This document shows positions 15,944 to 24,487 of a stretch of 64,000 nt of DNA, piece by piece. Numbering within the stretch: position 1 is the first letter of the stretch; each line of letters begins with the position of its first letter. This DNA is from Treponema sp. (lineage in GTDB: Bacteria > Spirochaetota > Spirochaetia > Treponematales > Treponemataceae). The stretch spans positions 60,229-124,228 of the forward strand of contig JAGBIY010000002.1 in the NCBI GenBank assembly GCA_017934745.1, read 5' to 3'. Under the pieces are notes generated by a model. The model made no database searches. It saw only the letters and a list, made by a program, of their open reading frames with translations, and was not told the DNA's origin. Both the position numbers and the translations under genes were made by a program.

Positions 15944-16534
15944 ATGAAAACAAACATTCTTTACGTCCATGGATTCATGGGCAATTCCCGCGGTGGAACT
16001 TTTCAGGCGATAGAAGATTTTTCTTCAAGAATCGAGGACTGTTCGCTGCATACCTTCCAGTTCGACACGCTCCACACGGATGTCGAGGCCACCCAGAAAA
16101 AAATCGAGGAACTTTGCGGAAAGTTCGACATAAACCTGCTGGTAGGAGCGTCTTTGGGTGGGTTCTACACTCTTGTCGCCCGCCTTCCTGTCCGCAAAAT
16201 CGCCATCAACCCGTGCATGGTTCCGTCCGTGGAGATTCCGGCACTCAAGGATCGGGTGACGGGCGAAAACGTCAAAATCGACCCGAAAGTCATCTCCGAC
16301 TTCAAGACGCTCGAAAAGTACGAGATTTACTCGTCCGCCTTCGGAATTTTCGGCAAGCAGGACCAGACTTTCCATTTCGACGAGAACCACAACTTCTCCC
16401 CCTTGTTCAAGAAGATTTTCCACTCGGAAAGGAAGAACTATGCGATGGTCGATGGCCAGCACAGCCTTGAAAAAGAGGAGCTTTCGCAGGGCTTTTTTCC
16501 GGCCTTGGACTACTTCGGAATAAAACACTCGTAG
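15944..16534 (+). CDS. YqiA/YcfP-type alpha/beta-hydrolase
   Basis: The 196-aa protein begins with the oxyanion-type motif YVHGFMGNSRGG, has the nucleophile elbow GASLGGFY, an acid residue in GIFGKQDQTFHFDE, and a C-terminal VDGQHSLEKEE carrying the likely catalytic His. This order (Ser, Asp, His) and the size fit the YqiA/YcfP family of small esterases. The substrate is unknown. A perfect TATAAT (15931-15936) ends only 7 nt before the ATG and there is no Shine-Dalgarno, so the mRNA may be leaderless. Confidence 0.75.
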   Translation: MKTNILYVHGFMGNSRGGTFQAIEDFSSRIEDCSLHTFQFDTLHTDVEATQKKIEELCGKFDINLLVGASLGGFYTLVARLPVRKIAINPCMVPSVEIPALKDRVTGENVKIDPKVISDFKTLEKYEIYSSAFGIFGKQDQTFHFDENHNFSPLFKKIFHSERKNYAMVDGQHSLEKEELSQGFFPALDYFGIKHS

Positions 16535-16570
16535 AAAACATGAAATTTAAAAAAAATCCTCTGGTTCCAG

Positions 16571-16599
16571 TTGACTAAAATCCCCGTATTTTATAGGAT
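16571..16599 (+). promoter_or_regulatory. Promoter of tRNA-Ala
   Basis: TTGACT and TAGGAT are separated by 17 bp; the predicted start lies about 10 nt before the mature tRNA. Confidence 0.75.
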
Positions 16600-16614
16600 A
16601 AATCCATTCCCAAT

Positions 16615-16688
16615 GGGGAATTAGCTCAGCTGGCTAGAGCATCGGCTTTGCAAGCCGAGGGTCAGGGGTTCGAACCCCCTATTCTCCA
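16615..16688 (+). tRNA. tRNA-Ala(TGC)
   Basis: The acceptor stem GGGGAAT pairs with ATTCTCC. The anticodon arm TCGGC-TTTGCAA-GCCGA presents TGC, and the T arm has GGTTCGAACC. The terminal CCA is not encoded. The gene is 74 nt long. Confidence 0.95.
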
Positions 16689-16696
16689 TCACTTTC

Positions 16697-16730
16697 AAGA
16701 CCTGATTCAAAAGAATCGGGTCTTTTTTTT
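16697..16730 (+). terminator. Intrinsic terminator of tRNA-Ala
   Basis: AAGACCTGATTC pairs with GAATCGGGTCTT with an AAAA loop, followed by eight Ts. Confidence 0.85.
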
Positions 16731-16873
16731 GCGCGTTTCTCATTTCATAAGAAAACACAATTTTCCAATTTTTTTTACCTAGGCTATCACCGTATGATAG
16801 TATGTTGCGGTAGAGTTTTCTCGCGTATGCGGAAAGCATTCCGCCGTTTTTTGAAAAAAGTAAGGAGGAAAAA

Positions 16874-17485
16874 ATGGTAGACCATCGCTTGACCGACGAG
16901 GAGAAAAATTTGCTGAAATCCTTAATCGGGTCTAGGCTTGTCAGCTTTACTGCGGAAAAAATATGGGAGAACAAATTTACGCCATCTTACTGGATTGATT
17001 TGAAAACGGAAAGTTCATTGGTGAAAATTGAGAATGTGCTAGTTCCGACTGTATATCTGTCTACAGATGGGGATATCGAGGATGTCACAAGGTTCTCGTG
17101 TAAACTTGCTTCAGAAGAAAAAACTAATCTTGTTGACTATCTTGAGAAGCCTGCGAGGGGGACGATTTCTGACATCATTTTGGTCGACGACACCATCGCG
17201 GTGAGGGGCGACCATGACGACTTCGCCTATGACTTCGTGACGACCGAGGGCATCGTCATAAAAACCGAGGATTCTGCGTTTGCTATATCGAGAGGATGGC
17301 ATCTTATGGAGGTGATGCTCTTTGAGGAAACACTCGACTATGAAAAAGCCATCTATCCCGTTGCAGAAGTCATTGAGGACTGGGCACTTACAGAAGATGC
17401 TTGCGACGATCCTTTTTACACCGCCACCGCCACCTGCGACCGCAAATTTATCTCGCTCAAGGACGGAGGTGAAATCGCACGCTGA
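16874..17485 (+). CDS. Hypothetical protein
   Basis: A 203-aa acidic protein with a strong GGAGG site 5 nt before ATG. It has no signal peptide, membrane segment or catalytic motif that I recognise. The sequence alternates short beta strands (ISDIILVDDTIAVRGD, VTTEGIVIKTED) with acidic loops and looks like one compact cytoplasmic domain. It stands alone between tRNA-Ala and a convergent GNAT gene. Confidence 0.65.
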   Translation: MVDHRLTDEEKNLLKSLIGSRLVSFTAEKIWENKFTPSYWIDLKTESSLVKIENVLVPTVYLSTDGDIEDVTRFSCKLASEEKTNLVDYLEKPARGTISDIILVDDTIAVRGDHDDFAYDFVTTEGIVIKTEDSAFAISRGWHLMEVMLFEETLDYEKAIYPVAEVIEDWALTEDACDDPFYTATATCDRKFISLKDGGEIAR

Positions 17486-17510
17486 GCCTGTGGAAAAACG
17501 ATATTCGGCA

Positions 17511-18179
17511 TTACAGCCTTATCGGTGCGAATTCGTTTTGGCTTTCGTTCTTGAATTCAATCGAGCGGAATTTTTCGGCAGCGGAAGCCATCACGATTCC
17601 GGCCGATTTCCTCTTCTTCTCGAAAAGCAACATCATGCCGGTCTTTCCGAGCGTGGGGAAAAAGTCCTTCAGCGTCCGCACTTCCTCGAAGCCAAGCGAC
17701 TTGTAGATTTTGATTGCGCCTTTCCATTCTTCGTTCACGATTAGCACGACTTTTTCGACGTTCCTGAACGAGCCGCACAAAGCCGCGAGCGAGTTTTCAA
17801 AGAAGCGCGCGCCAAGCCCTTTTCCCTGGTATTCCCGGAGGAGAGCGAACGAGGAAATGTACAAAAAACGTCCGTTCTCGTCGTGCGTGTCCTTGATGTT
17901 GTGGCCGAGCTTGAATTTGCGCATGAAAACGTCGTCTGAATCGCCCGCGCTCGGGAACGACGACCAGATTTCCGAGCAGAGATAGCCACAGGTGAGGGCG
18001 GAGCGGTTCTCCTTCACGACTTTTTCGCTTGCGTCCGAGAGAATCAAAAAGCCGTTCGGGAAAATCTCAAGCCGTTTCTCGAATGTTTTCTTCTTCTCCT
18101 GAATCTGCGGGATGAACGCCTGCCTTTCTATTTTCATTATGGAATCGATGTCGAATTGTTGAGCTGGAAATAAATTCAT
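17511..18179 (-). CDS. GNAT-family N-acetyltransferase
   Basis: The 222-aa protein contains the GNAT acetyl-CoA-binding motif A in [19 protein letters not shown] (Q/R-x-x-G-x-G/A), followed by [21 protein letters not shown], the usual motif B. The acceptor substrate is unknown. The extra N-terminal 40 residues and C-terminal tail lengthen the domain. TAGAAT lies 6 nt upstream of the ATG without a Shine-Dalgarno; the gene is divergent from ridA with only about 30 bp between the starts. Confidence 0.8.
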   Translation of the reverse strand: MNLFPAQQFDIDSIMKIERQAFIPQIQEKKKTFEKRLEIFPNGFLILSDASEKVVKENRSALTCGYLCSEIWSSFPSAGDSDDVFMRKFKLGHNIKDTHDENGRFLYISSFALLREYQGKGLGARFFENSLAALCGSFRNVEKVVLIVNEEWKGAIKIYKSLGFEEVRTLKDFFPTLGKTGMMLLFEKKRKSAGIVMASAAEKFRSIEFKNESQNEFAPIRL

Positions 18180-18211
18180 TCTATGATTCTAGCATATTTT
18201 GGAGGAATAAT

Positions 18212-18583
18212 ATGAAAGCTATCCACACAGAAAACGCACCGGCCGCAATCGGTCCGTATTCTCAGGCTGTCGAGAGCGGAAATCTCGTCTTCACGTCGGG
18301 CCAGATTCCGCTCGACCCGAAAACCGGAAACATCGTCTCGGGCGGGATAAAGGAGCAGACGAAGAGGGCTTGCGAGAACTTGAAGGCCGTTTTGGAGGCC
18401 GCCGGAAGCTCCCTTGAAAAGGCTGTGAAGACGACCTGCTTCCTCAAGTCCATTTCCGATTTCGCCGACTTCAACGAGGTCTACGCCGGATATTTCACCG
18501 GAAAGCCCGCCAGAAGCTGCTTCGAGGTCGGAGCGTTGCCGAAGGGCGCGCTCGTTGAAATCGAAGTCGTCGCGGAGAAGTAG
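18212..18583 (+). CDS. ridA: RidA-family reactive intermediate deaminase
   Basis: The 123-aa product matches the RidA/YjgF family along its full length: [14 protein letters not shown] at the N-terminus, [14 protein letters not shown], and the C-terminal [20 protein letters not shown] with the conserved Arg that binds the carboxylate. The family hydrolyses 2-aminoacrylate and other enamine or imine intermediates from PLP enzymes, forming a trimer. GGAGG precedes the ATG. The gene is a single transcription unit ending at the terminator at 18611. Confidence 0.93.
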   Translation: MKAIHTENAPAAIGPYSQAVESGNLVFTSGQIPLDPKTGNIVSGGIKEQTKRACENLKAVLEAAGSSLEKAVKTTCFLKSISDFADFNEVYAGYFTGKPARSCFEVGALPKGALVEIEVVAEK

Positions 18584-18610
18584 GGGCGCGAAATTTCTTT
18601 TCCACCCGAC

Positions 18611-18661
18611 AAAAAAAGCCGGATGCGCGTCCAAAATTGAAGTGCGCGTCCAGCTTTTTTT
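18611..18661 (+). terminator. Intrinsic terminator of ridA
   Basis: AAAAAAAGCCGGATGCGC pairs imperfectly with GCGCGTCCAGCTTTTTTT, giving a stem closed by an A/T run on both sides. It lies just downstream of ridA and also near the end of the convergent lipoprotein gene. Confidence 0.75.
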
Positions 18662-18734
18662 GTATTCGCCCGCTATTCCTCAAGAATCGAAAGCAGGTAG
18701 TTTGCGAGGAGCTTCTTCCAAGAGAAGACGTTTT

Positions 18735-19238
18735 TTATATCATCTGCTGACAGTTCCGTTCCAGAAAGTTGGCTCGGAGGTGTTGTCGATTTGTTCGCTG
18801 CTTCGCGCAACGGGTCTTTGCCCAATAGATTGCAGTCCATTTCGCGCGTGAGCCGTTTACGTTTATGGAAGCCGCATCGTCTTCACTGTCTCCGACCGTT
18901 GTTGTTTCGTCTTTCGGAAAGCTCTTTATCAAGTATGTGTTGTTCTTGAGGTCACTTATGATGCTGTCCGTGTCGCCCTTTGCAGTGACGACGACTGAAA
19001 GTCCAGCCGGGAGCGTTTTTCCAGACACTGTCGTGTCGTTTTCTGTGTAATAGAAATAAGCATACAAGTTCGCCGTGTCCGAGTCGTCGGAGTTCTTGTA
19101 CTCAACCGGCATCCTGCACCAGACGTTGGCGGGACCCTGCAGAACCTGCACGATTTCGTCGTCTTCGGAGCAGGAGCCGAGTACGAGGCTTGCGGCAAAC
19201 AATGCGGCTGCCGACAGAATTTTGAAAACTTTCTTCAT
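18735..19238 (-). CDS. Putative lipoprotein, C-terminus probably frameshifted
   Basis: The start at the second ATG (19238) places AAGGAG 6 nt upstream and gives the lipoprotein signal MKKVFKILSAAALFAASLVL with GSC. The 167-aa frame reads well up to about residue 140 (SRAKWTAIYWAK) and then becomes an odd Arg/Gln/Asn-rich tail. A shift of one base in the AAA near 18815 would instead continue with DPLREAANKSTTPPSQLS, then FSWKKLLANYLLSILEE, and stop at 18673, which looks far more protein-like. Either the gene is frameshifted or one base is missing from the sequence. It is the last gene of an envelope operon. Confidence 0.65.
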   Translation of the reverse strand: MKKVFKILSAAALFAASLVLGSCSEDDEIVQVLQGPANVWCRMPVEYKNSDDSDTANLYAYFYYTENDTTVSGKTLPAGLSVVVTAKGDTDSIISDLKNNTYLIKSFPKDETTTVGDSEDDAASINVNGSRAKWTAIYWAKTRCAKQRTNRQHLRANFLERNCQQMI

Positions 19239-19266
19239 TTTCATCTCCTTTTTTGCATGAAATGCT

Positions 19267-20529
19267 TTATATTCCGAATTTCAGAGCGACATAGACCGAT
19301 GCGCCCGCACCGGTGAAGCTTCTGAAAAAGTGAGGGCTTCTGAGCGCGACGCCGGTGTCCAGCTCGAAGATGCGCGTGTTTATCATGAGATTGAGCTGGT
19401 TCGAGAATGCCATGTCCGTGTATTTCATGCCGAGCGTGAGGCCGAGAAAATTGTAGAACTTTGCCGTTCCTGTGACTGCGTACTCCGGGTACATCTTCAC
19501 GGAGTTCGAGAATGGCGAGCGCAGCGCGAAACCGAGCATGGAATAGACGAGGAACGTGTTCCCGTGCGGCCTGTAGACTCCCTCGAAGCCGAACTTGAGC
19601 GGCCTGTGGAGCTTGTACGGCTCGTCGGAGTAAGTCGTGTCGCCGATTTCGCATTCGGTTTCTGGGGAGTTTCCGTTGATTACGTCGATGAGTCCGTTCT
19701 CGCTTGTGTAGACGGTCGCGTTTATCTCTTTCGACATCGAATAGTCGAGTTTTCCCGGAATCATCGGGATTCGGCCGTAGATTCCGGCTTCGAGCACGCG
19801 GCCTATGAACGGATATTCGACACCGAACGTCAAATCGACTCCGCCCCTGGACAGCGCGCTCATTATCTCGTCCTTGATTACCAGGTCGTCGTCGCCGTTG
19901 TCTTCTTCGCCGTCCCCGAAAAGCTTTTCGAGGTTCACGGCCGAGTAGACCGACAGGTTCGCCTTCGCCTTCGCCTGCAGTTTTCCAGAAGACGAGGTGT
20001 CCCATGAAAAACTCGCCTTCGTGTTCGGAATGTAGACTAGCGGCACGAAATATGTCGGCTTGACGGTGATTCCGAGTCCGCCAATGTTCGTCCTGAAAGA
20101 GGCCCCCGTCGTTATGTACAAGTCCGTGTATATGCTCATCTCGGCTTCGTAAGAGTCGCCGACCTCAAGCCCCTTCGCCAGAAAGTCGAATATTCCCTTG
20201 CCGAGGTTGAGGTAGCCGCTTCCGCTCGCCCCCGCGAAGAATCCGAGCCTGAACTTTCCGCCGAAATCCATGTTGAAATAGTTGTTTTCGTTCAGCGTGA
20301 ATTCCGTGGTCAATCCGTGCCGTGGCAGCTTGTCGTCGAATTCCTGCAGGTCGATTACGAGTTCCTTCACAAGAACGTCGGACGCTGAAATCGCGTTGTT
20401 CGAGAATCCCGCCTCGGCTTCCATTCCGAATTCCACCCTTCTGTTGTACTCGTGGATTTCGGAAGTCGCGAACGATGACGCAAGCAAAAAAAGCGATGCG
20501 ATTGCGAATCTGTTCTTCGTTTTTGTCAT
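19267..20529 (-). CDS. Putative outer-membrane beta-barrel protein
   Basis: The 420-aa protein has a signal peptide (MTKTKNRFAIASLFLLASSF) and a strand-rich body with repeated Gly/aromatic patterns (NMDFGGKFRLGFFAGASGSG; YNFLGLTLGMKYTD), ending GASVYVALKFGI with a terminal aromatic-type strand. The ATG overlaps the stop of the upstream gene as ATGA (20526-20529), so the two are coupled. Homology is not recognisable to me beyond this barrel architecture. It sits between two lipoproteins in one operon, suggesting a surface complex. Confidence 0.7.
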   Translation of the reverse strand: MTKTKNRFAIASLFLLASSFATSEIHEYNRRVEFGMEAEAGFSNNAISASDVLVKELVIDLQEFDDKLPRHGLTTEFTLNENNYFNMDFGGKFRLGFFAGASGSGYLNLGKGIFDFLAKGLEVGDSYEAEMSIYTDLYITTGASFRTNIGGLGITVKPTYFVPLVYIPNTKASFSWDTSSSGKLQAKAKANLSVYSAVNLEKLFGDGEEDNGDDDLVIKDEIMSALSRGGVDLTFGVEYPFIGRVLEAGIYGRIPMIPGKLDYSMSKEINATVYTSENGLIDVINGNSPETECEIGDTTYSDEPYKLHRPLKFGFEGVYRPHGNTFLVYSMLGFALRSPFSNSVKMYPEYAVTGTAKFYNFLGLTLGMKYTDMAFSNQLNLMINTRIFELDTGVALRSPHFFRSFTGAGASVYVALKFGI

Positions 20530-21977
20530 TTGCTCCAAACCTCAACTTCGCCTTCCGCTGTCAGCTTGAAAAGCGCGTATGCCCCAAATACGGAATTCCG
20601 CTTTATGGAAATGGCGTTTCCGTCGGTCTTGTCGATTTTCATGTACATCTTCGGCATGAACGGAGCCGTCTCGAATATCGCTGTGAATTCCTCCGTGGTG
20701 AATTCGAATTCGTGCTCTTCTCCGTCGAATTTTATCTCCTTGTCGTCGAAGAATTTTCCAGATTTTTCGCCGTCTGTTATCTCGTTCGACACGATTTTTG
20801 CCGAAAGTCCAAGCCCTGTCGAATTCGAGAATTTGTACTCGCATGACAAGGCCTGCAGCAAATCAGTGTACTTTTTGAACTCGAATTCCTCCCCGTCGTC
20901 CCTCTTGAACAAATCCTCGTCCAAAGCGTTTCCCGCGAGGTCCAGCAGGTCGTCGATTTCTATGTCGTCGGTCACTTCAAAGACCAAAGGAATCCTGAGA
21001 ATGATGTTGATGTTGACCGTGAGCGACTCGGTGTTCTCCAAAAATGACTGCAGCTCTTCTTTTGAGTCGAACGATATTATGGGTTGCAGGTTGCACGATA
21101 TTATGAATTTCTCGTGCTTTTTTAGAGTTCCGTCCGCTTGTTCCGTTCCGTTCATGTAGTCGGTGAGAGCGTCGCCGTCCAGAGCGACCGAGTATGCGCC
21201 GTCGGCACGGAAAGAGCCGTCCGTTATCACGCCCTCTTCGTCCGCTTTGGAACTCAAGTCCGTGTCCGTTGTGACGAGATGGAAATCTCCGTCTTGGTCG
21301 CTGTCGGCAAGCACGGAAACATACGTTGAAGCATCGTTCACATTTGCCGGGTCTGTCTCTCCGACTACGATTTTTCCGGTGAAATAGGCGTTGGCGCTTT
21401 CCACGGATTCGCATTCGATGTAGGCATAGGCTTCTATTCCGTAAGTTTCGTTGTCTATTGTTGTTGTCCCGAATTTTATCTTGTCGAATATGTAGCTGTA
21501 GTCTGTCGCATCCTCTTCGTCGCTTGAACCTGCGATTGATTCGAGGATTTCCTTGAAATTTATTCCTGTGTCGAGCGTATCCGTGAATGAATCCAAGCCG
21601 TCGTATTCGTATTTGCCGTCATTGTTTGGCGTTATGGAATTCACAATCGAGCTTGCGTCCGAAGTCGCCGGCAGTGCTGTCGTGTGGCTTTTGAGCGGAT
21701 AGTTCATCACATACTCAAGAACCGCGTCGTCTTTCTTTGTCGGGTTGAATTCGTATGCGTATATCTTCTGGGAGTCTTCCGATTCGTCGTCGCTTGATAG
21801 TGCGTCCTGAATGGTCTCCGCGCTGAATTTTTTTGCGAGTTCCACTTCTGTGTTTCCGAGCGGGATTTCATAGCTGACCTCGCTCGTCTTCATTGTGAGA
21901 GACTCCGGAATTGAGCATGAGAACAATAATGTTGTCACAAAAAAAGCCGTTGCCGGCATAAAAAAAGAAATCTTCAT
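20526..21977 (-). CDS. Putative large lipoprotein
   Basis: A 483-aa protein with signal MKISFFMPATAFFVTTLLF and SC lipobox. The body is acidic and beta-rich, with an Asp/Glu-rich pattern and repeated domains of the type FNPTKKDDAVLEYVMNY and SLTVNINIILRIPLVFEVTD. No enzyme motif is seen. It opens an operon with the overlapping barrel gene (19267) and the next lipoprotein (18735). The coding start overlaps the tex terminator stem: the ATG AAG ATT TC bases are the 3' arm of that hairpin. Confidence 0.7.
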   Translation of the reverse strand: MKISFFMPATAFFVTTLLFSCSIPESLTMKTSEVSYEIPLGNTEVELAKKFSAETIQDALSSDDESEDSQKIYAYEFNPTKKDDAVLEYVMNYPLKSHTTALPATSDASSIVNSITPNNDGKYEYDGLDSFTDTLDTGINFKEILESIAGSSDEEDATDYSYIFDKIKFGTTTIDNETYGIEAYAYIECESVESANAYFTGKIVVGETDPANVNDASTYVSVLADSDQDGDFHLVTTDTDLSSKADEEGVITDGSFRADGAYSVALDGDALTDYMNGTEQADGTLKKHEKFIISCNLQPIISFDSKEELQSFLENTESLTVNINIILRIPLVFEVTDDIEIDDLLDLAGNALDEDLFKRDDGEEFEFKKYTDLLQALSCEYKFSNSTGLGLSAKIVSNEITDGEKSGKFFDDKEIKFDGEEHEFEFTTEEFTAIFETAPFMPKMYMKIDKTDGNAISIKRNSVFGAYALFKLTAEGEVEVWSK

Positions 21978-22013
21978 CGCTCTCGAATTTTAATTGAAAA
22001 CGATGAAGATTTC
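21967..22013 (-). terminator. Terminator of tex that includes the start codon of the next gene
   Basis: A perfect 13-bp stem (22001-22013 with 21967-21979) around a 21-nt loop is followed on the minus strand by TTTTTTT. It lies 24 bp past the tex stop, and its 3' arm and T run are also codons 1-6 of the 20526..21977 lipoprotein. Confidence 0.75.
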
Positions 22014-22036
22014 TACTTTGTTGATATTCTCTGAAT

Positions 22037-24406
22037 TTATTTCTTGAGCAGAGCCGCGAACGGATTGTACATCATTCCGTCGCTAGAGCCGAAGTTCTTG
22101 TTGCCCCTCGGCCTGTCGCCCTTTTTCGCCGTGGCGGAAGCGTTTCCGGCTCCCTTCTTGACGATGACGAGCTTCTTCTTGCCGCTTCCGTCCGCCGTTG
22201 CCCTTGGAGAGCCTGCGTCCGCTTTCGGCTGCGCGTTCGTCTTGAGCGAGAGCGAGATTCTCTCTCTGTCCTTGTCGAGCGCAATTATCGTGAATTCCTT
22301 CACGTCGCCGACTTTCACCACGTCCATCGGATTGGAGACGAAGTTGTCGCTGAGTTCCGAGACGTGAATCAAGGCCGTCTCGTGGAGGCCGATGTCCACG
22401 AAGGCACCGAAATCGACGACGTTCTTGATTTTGCCGGTGACCTTCATGCCGACCTTCAAATCGTTGAACGAGAGGACTCCCTTCTGCATGATTGGAGCCG
22501 GGTAGCCGTCGCGCGGGTCCCTGTTCGGCTTTCCAAGCTCTTCGATGATGTCGTTGAGCGTCGTCTCGCCCACGCTGTATTTCTCCATGAGCGACTTCTT
22601 CACGTCGGAAGGAACCGCCTTTTTCGCCTGAACGTACGAGAGAAGCTCGCGCGCTACGTCGTAGTTTTCAGGATGCACCCATGTGTTGTCGAGCGGGTCG
22701 GAGCTTTCGGCGATTTTGAGGAAGCCCGCGCACTGCTCGAACGCTTTCGGTCCGAGTCCCGGCACTTTCTTGAGGTCTTCCCTGCTTGTGATTTTTCCGT
22801 TCTCGTCCCTGTACTTGACGATTTTTTTCGCGAGCGACACGTTGATTCCAGAAACGTACTTCAAAAGCATGTAGGAGGCCGTGTTCAGGTTGACTCCGAC
22901 ATTGTTCACGACTGAAGAGACGACCTCGTCCAACTGTTCCGCCAGTTTCTTCTGGTTCACGTCGTGCTGGTATAGTCCGACGCCAATCGCCTTCGGGTCG
23001 ATTTTGACGAGTTCCGCCAGCGGGTCCTGCAGCCTTCTTCCCATCGAAATCGCGCCCCTGACCATCACGTCCAAATCAGGGAATTCTTCCGTGGCGACAG
23101 GGCTTGCCGAGTAGACTGACGCTCCGGATTCGTCCACGACGGTGTATTTCACGTCCGCGTCCGAGTAGTTCTCGCTCAGGACTTTGGAGACGATTTCCTG
23201 GACTTCCTGCGAGCCGGTTCCGTTTCCGACCGCCAAAACCTGGATGTCGTACTTGTCGATTGCGTTGTTGATGAGGTCGTACGCCTCTTTCGGGTTCTGC
23301 TCCTGGAAAATCTTGAAGAAGCCGAGGTATTTTCCGGTCTCGTCCAATGCCGCGCACTTTGTTCCGTTCCTGTAGCCGGGGTCGATTCCGAGGACGCGGC
23401 TTCCCTTTATCGGCTGCGTCATCAAAAGGTTCTTGAGGTTCTCCGAGAAGATTCCGATTCCGTGGGCGTCCGCCTCGTCCTCTTCGTCGCTCCTGATTTC
23501 GCGCACGACCGACGGCGAGAGAAGGCGCACGAGTCCGTCCTCGATTGCCTCCGCCTGGTACTTGTTCTTGAGGTCGGCCCGCTTTTTGAGGAGGGCCACC
23601 GCATCGTCCACCGGCACGTCGATTGTCACGGTGAGCGCGCCTTCCCGCTCCGCCCTGTTGATTGCGAGAATCCTGTGCGGCTTGACTTGAGAGAGCGGCT
23701 CCGAGTAGTCCCAGTACATCTGGTACTTCGACGTCTTCTCCGCCTGCTCCTCCGTCTGTCCCTCTGGCACGATTCCCTTGGTGTTTATCGTTCCGTCCTC
23801 GATGTAGAGGTCGTGCACGTCCTCCCTGTTCTTCGGGTTCTGCGCGGTGCGCTCGGCTATGATGTCCATCGCTCCCGCAATCGCCTCTTTGACCGACTTG
23901 ACCGAAAGCTCCGGCGTCTCCTCGTTGTCCTTGACGAATTCCTCCGCCTTCTTTTCGATTTCAGCGTCCGAAAGTTCCAGCATGGAATCGGCGAGCGGCT
24001 CAAGACCTTTCTCGGCGGCGACCATTCCGCGCGTCTTCTTCTTCTTCTTGAACGGTGCCCACAAGTCCTCAAGCTCCGTCAGCGTCTTCGCGTTCATGAC
24101 CGCCTCATAGAGCGAGTCCGTCAGCTTGTTCTGCGCGAATATTCCCTTGACGATTTCGATTCTGCGCTCCTCAAGGTTCCTGTACGATTTGAAAAGGTGG
24201 TCGCAGTCCGTGACCTGCACTTCGTTGAGGTTGCCGTGCTGCTCTTTTCGGTAGCGAGAGATGAAGGCGATTGTGCAGCCCTCATTGACCAAACTGATGA
24301 CCGCCGAGACTTGGTTCACCTGAATCTCAAGCTCCTTGGCGATGCGTTTCATGATTTCGACTTCGTTCACGGTGAGCGAGTCGATGTTTTCCTGTGTAAA
24401 TTCCAT
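22037..24406 (-). CDS. tex: Tex-family RNA-binding transcription accessory protein
   Basis: The 789-aa protein carries the Tex architecture: an N-terminal helical domain with FISRYRKEQHGNLNE, a YqgF-like domain (VLGIDPGYRNGTKCAALDE), helix-hairpin-helix segments (SGINVSLAKKIVKYRDENG), and a C-terminal S1 domain (KVTGKIKNVVDFGAFVDIG). A basic tail with Lys/Gly-rich residues follows. Tex proteins bind RNA and associate with transcription or ribosomes, and affect toxin and virulence gene expression in other bacteria. The start has TAAAAT 7 nt upstream of the ATG and no Shine-Dalgarno. It is followed by a strong terminator. Confidence 0.95.
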   Translation of the reverse strand: MEFTQENIDSLTVNEVEIMKRIAKELEIQVNQVSAVISLVNEGCTIAFISRYRKEQHGNLNEVQVTDCDHLFKSYRNLEERRIEIVKGIFAQNKLTDSLYEAVMNAKTLTELEDLWAPFKKKKKTRGMVAAEKGLEPLADSMLELSDAEIEKKAEEFVKDNEETPELSVKSVKEAIAGAMDIIAERTAQNPKNREDVHDLYIEDGTINTKGIVPEGQTEEQAEKTSKYQMYWDYSEPLSQVKPHRILAINRAEREGALTVTIDVPVDDAVALLKKRADLKNKYQAEAIEDGLVRLLSPSVVREIRSDEEDEADAHGIGIFSENLKNLLMTQPIKGSRVLGIDPGYRNGTKCAALDETGKYLGFFKIFQEQNPKEAYDLINNAIDKYDIQVLAVGNGTGSQEVQEIVSKVLSENYSDADVKYTVVDESGASVYSASPVATEEFPDLDVMVRGAISMGRRLQDPLAELVKIDPKAIGVGLYQHDVNQKKLAEQLDEVVSSVVNNVGVNLNTASYMLLKYVSGINVSLAKKIVKYRDENGKITSREDLKKVPGLGPKAFEQCAGFLKIAESSDPLDNTWVHPENYDVARELLSYVQAKKAVPSDVKKSLMEKYSVGETTLNDIIEELGKPNRDPRDGYPAPIMQKGVLSFNDLKVGMKVTGKIKNVVDFGAFVDIGLHETALIHVSELSDNFVSNPMDVVKVGDVKEFTIIALDKDRERISLSLKTNAQPKADAGSPRATADGSGKKKLVIVKKGAGNASATAKKGDRPRGNKNFGSSDGMMYNPFAALLKK

Positions 24407-24487
24407 AGTTTCGATTTTAATGGAAAAAAAGTCAGTTGAGAATTCACCCTGTTCCGAAGAAAATTCCGCGGAACAGGCTTGTTTCCG

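Noticed and set aside
23462-24439. 325-codon plus-strand frame antisense to tex
   Set aside because: It is rich in Arg, Leu and His as expected for the complement of a GC-rich Lys/Glu gene, and has no start signals; tex is clearly the real gene.
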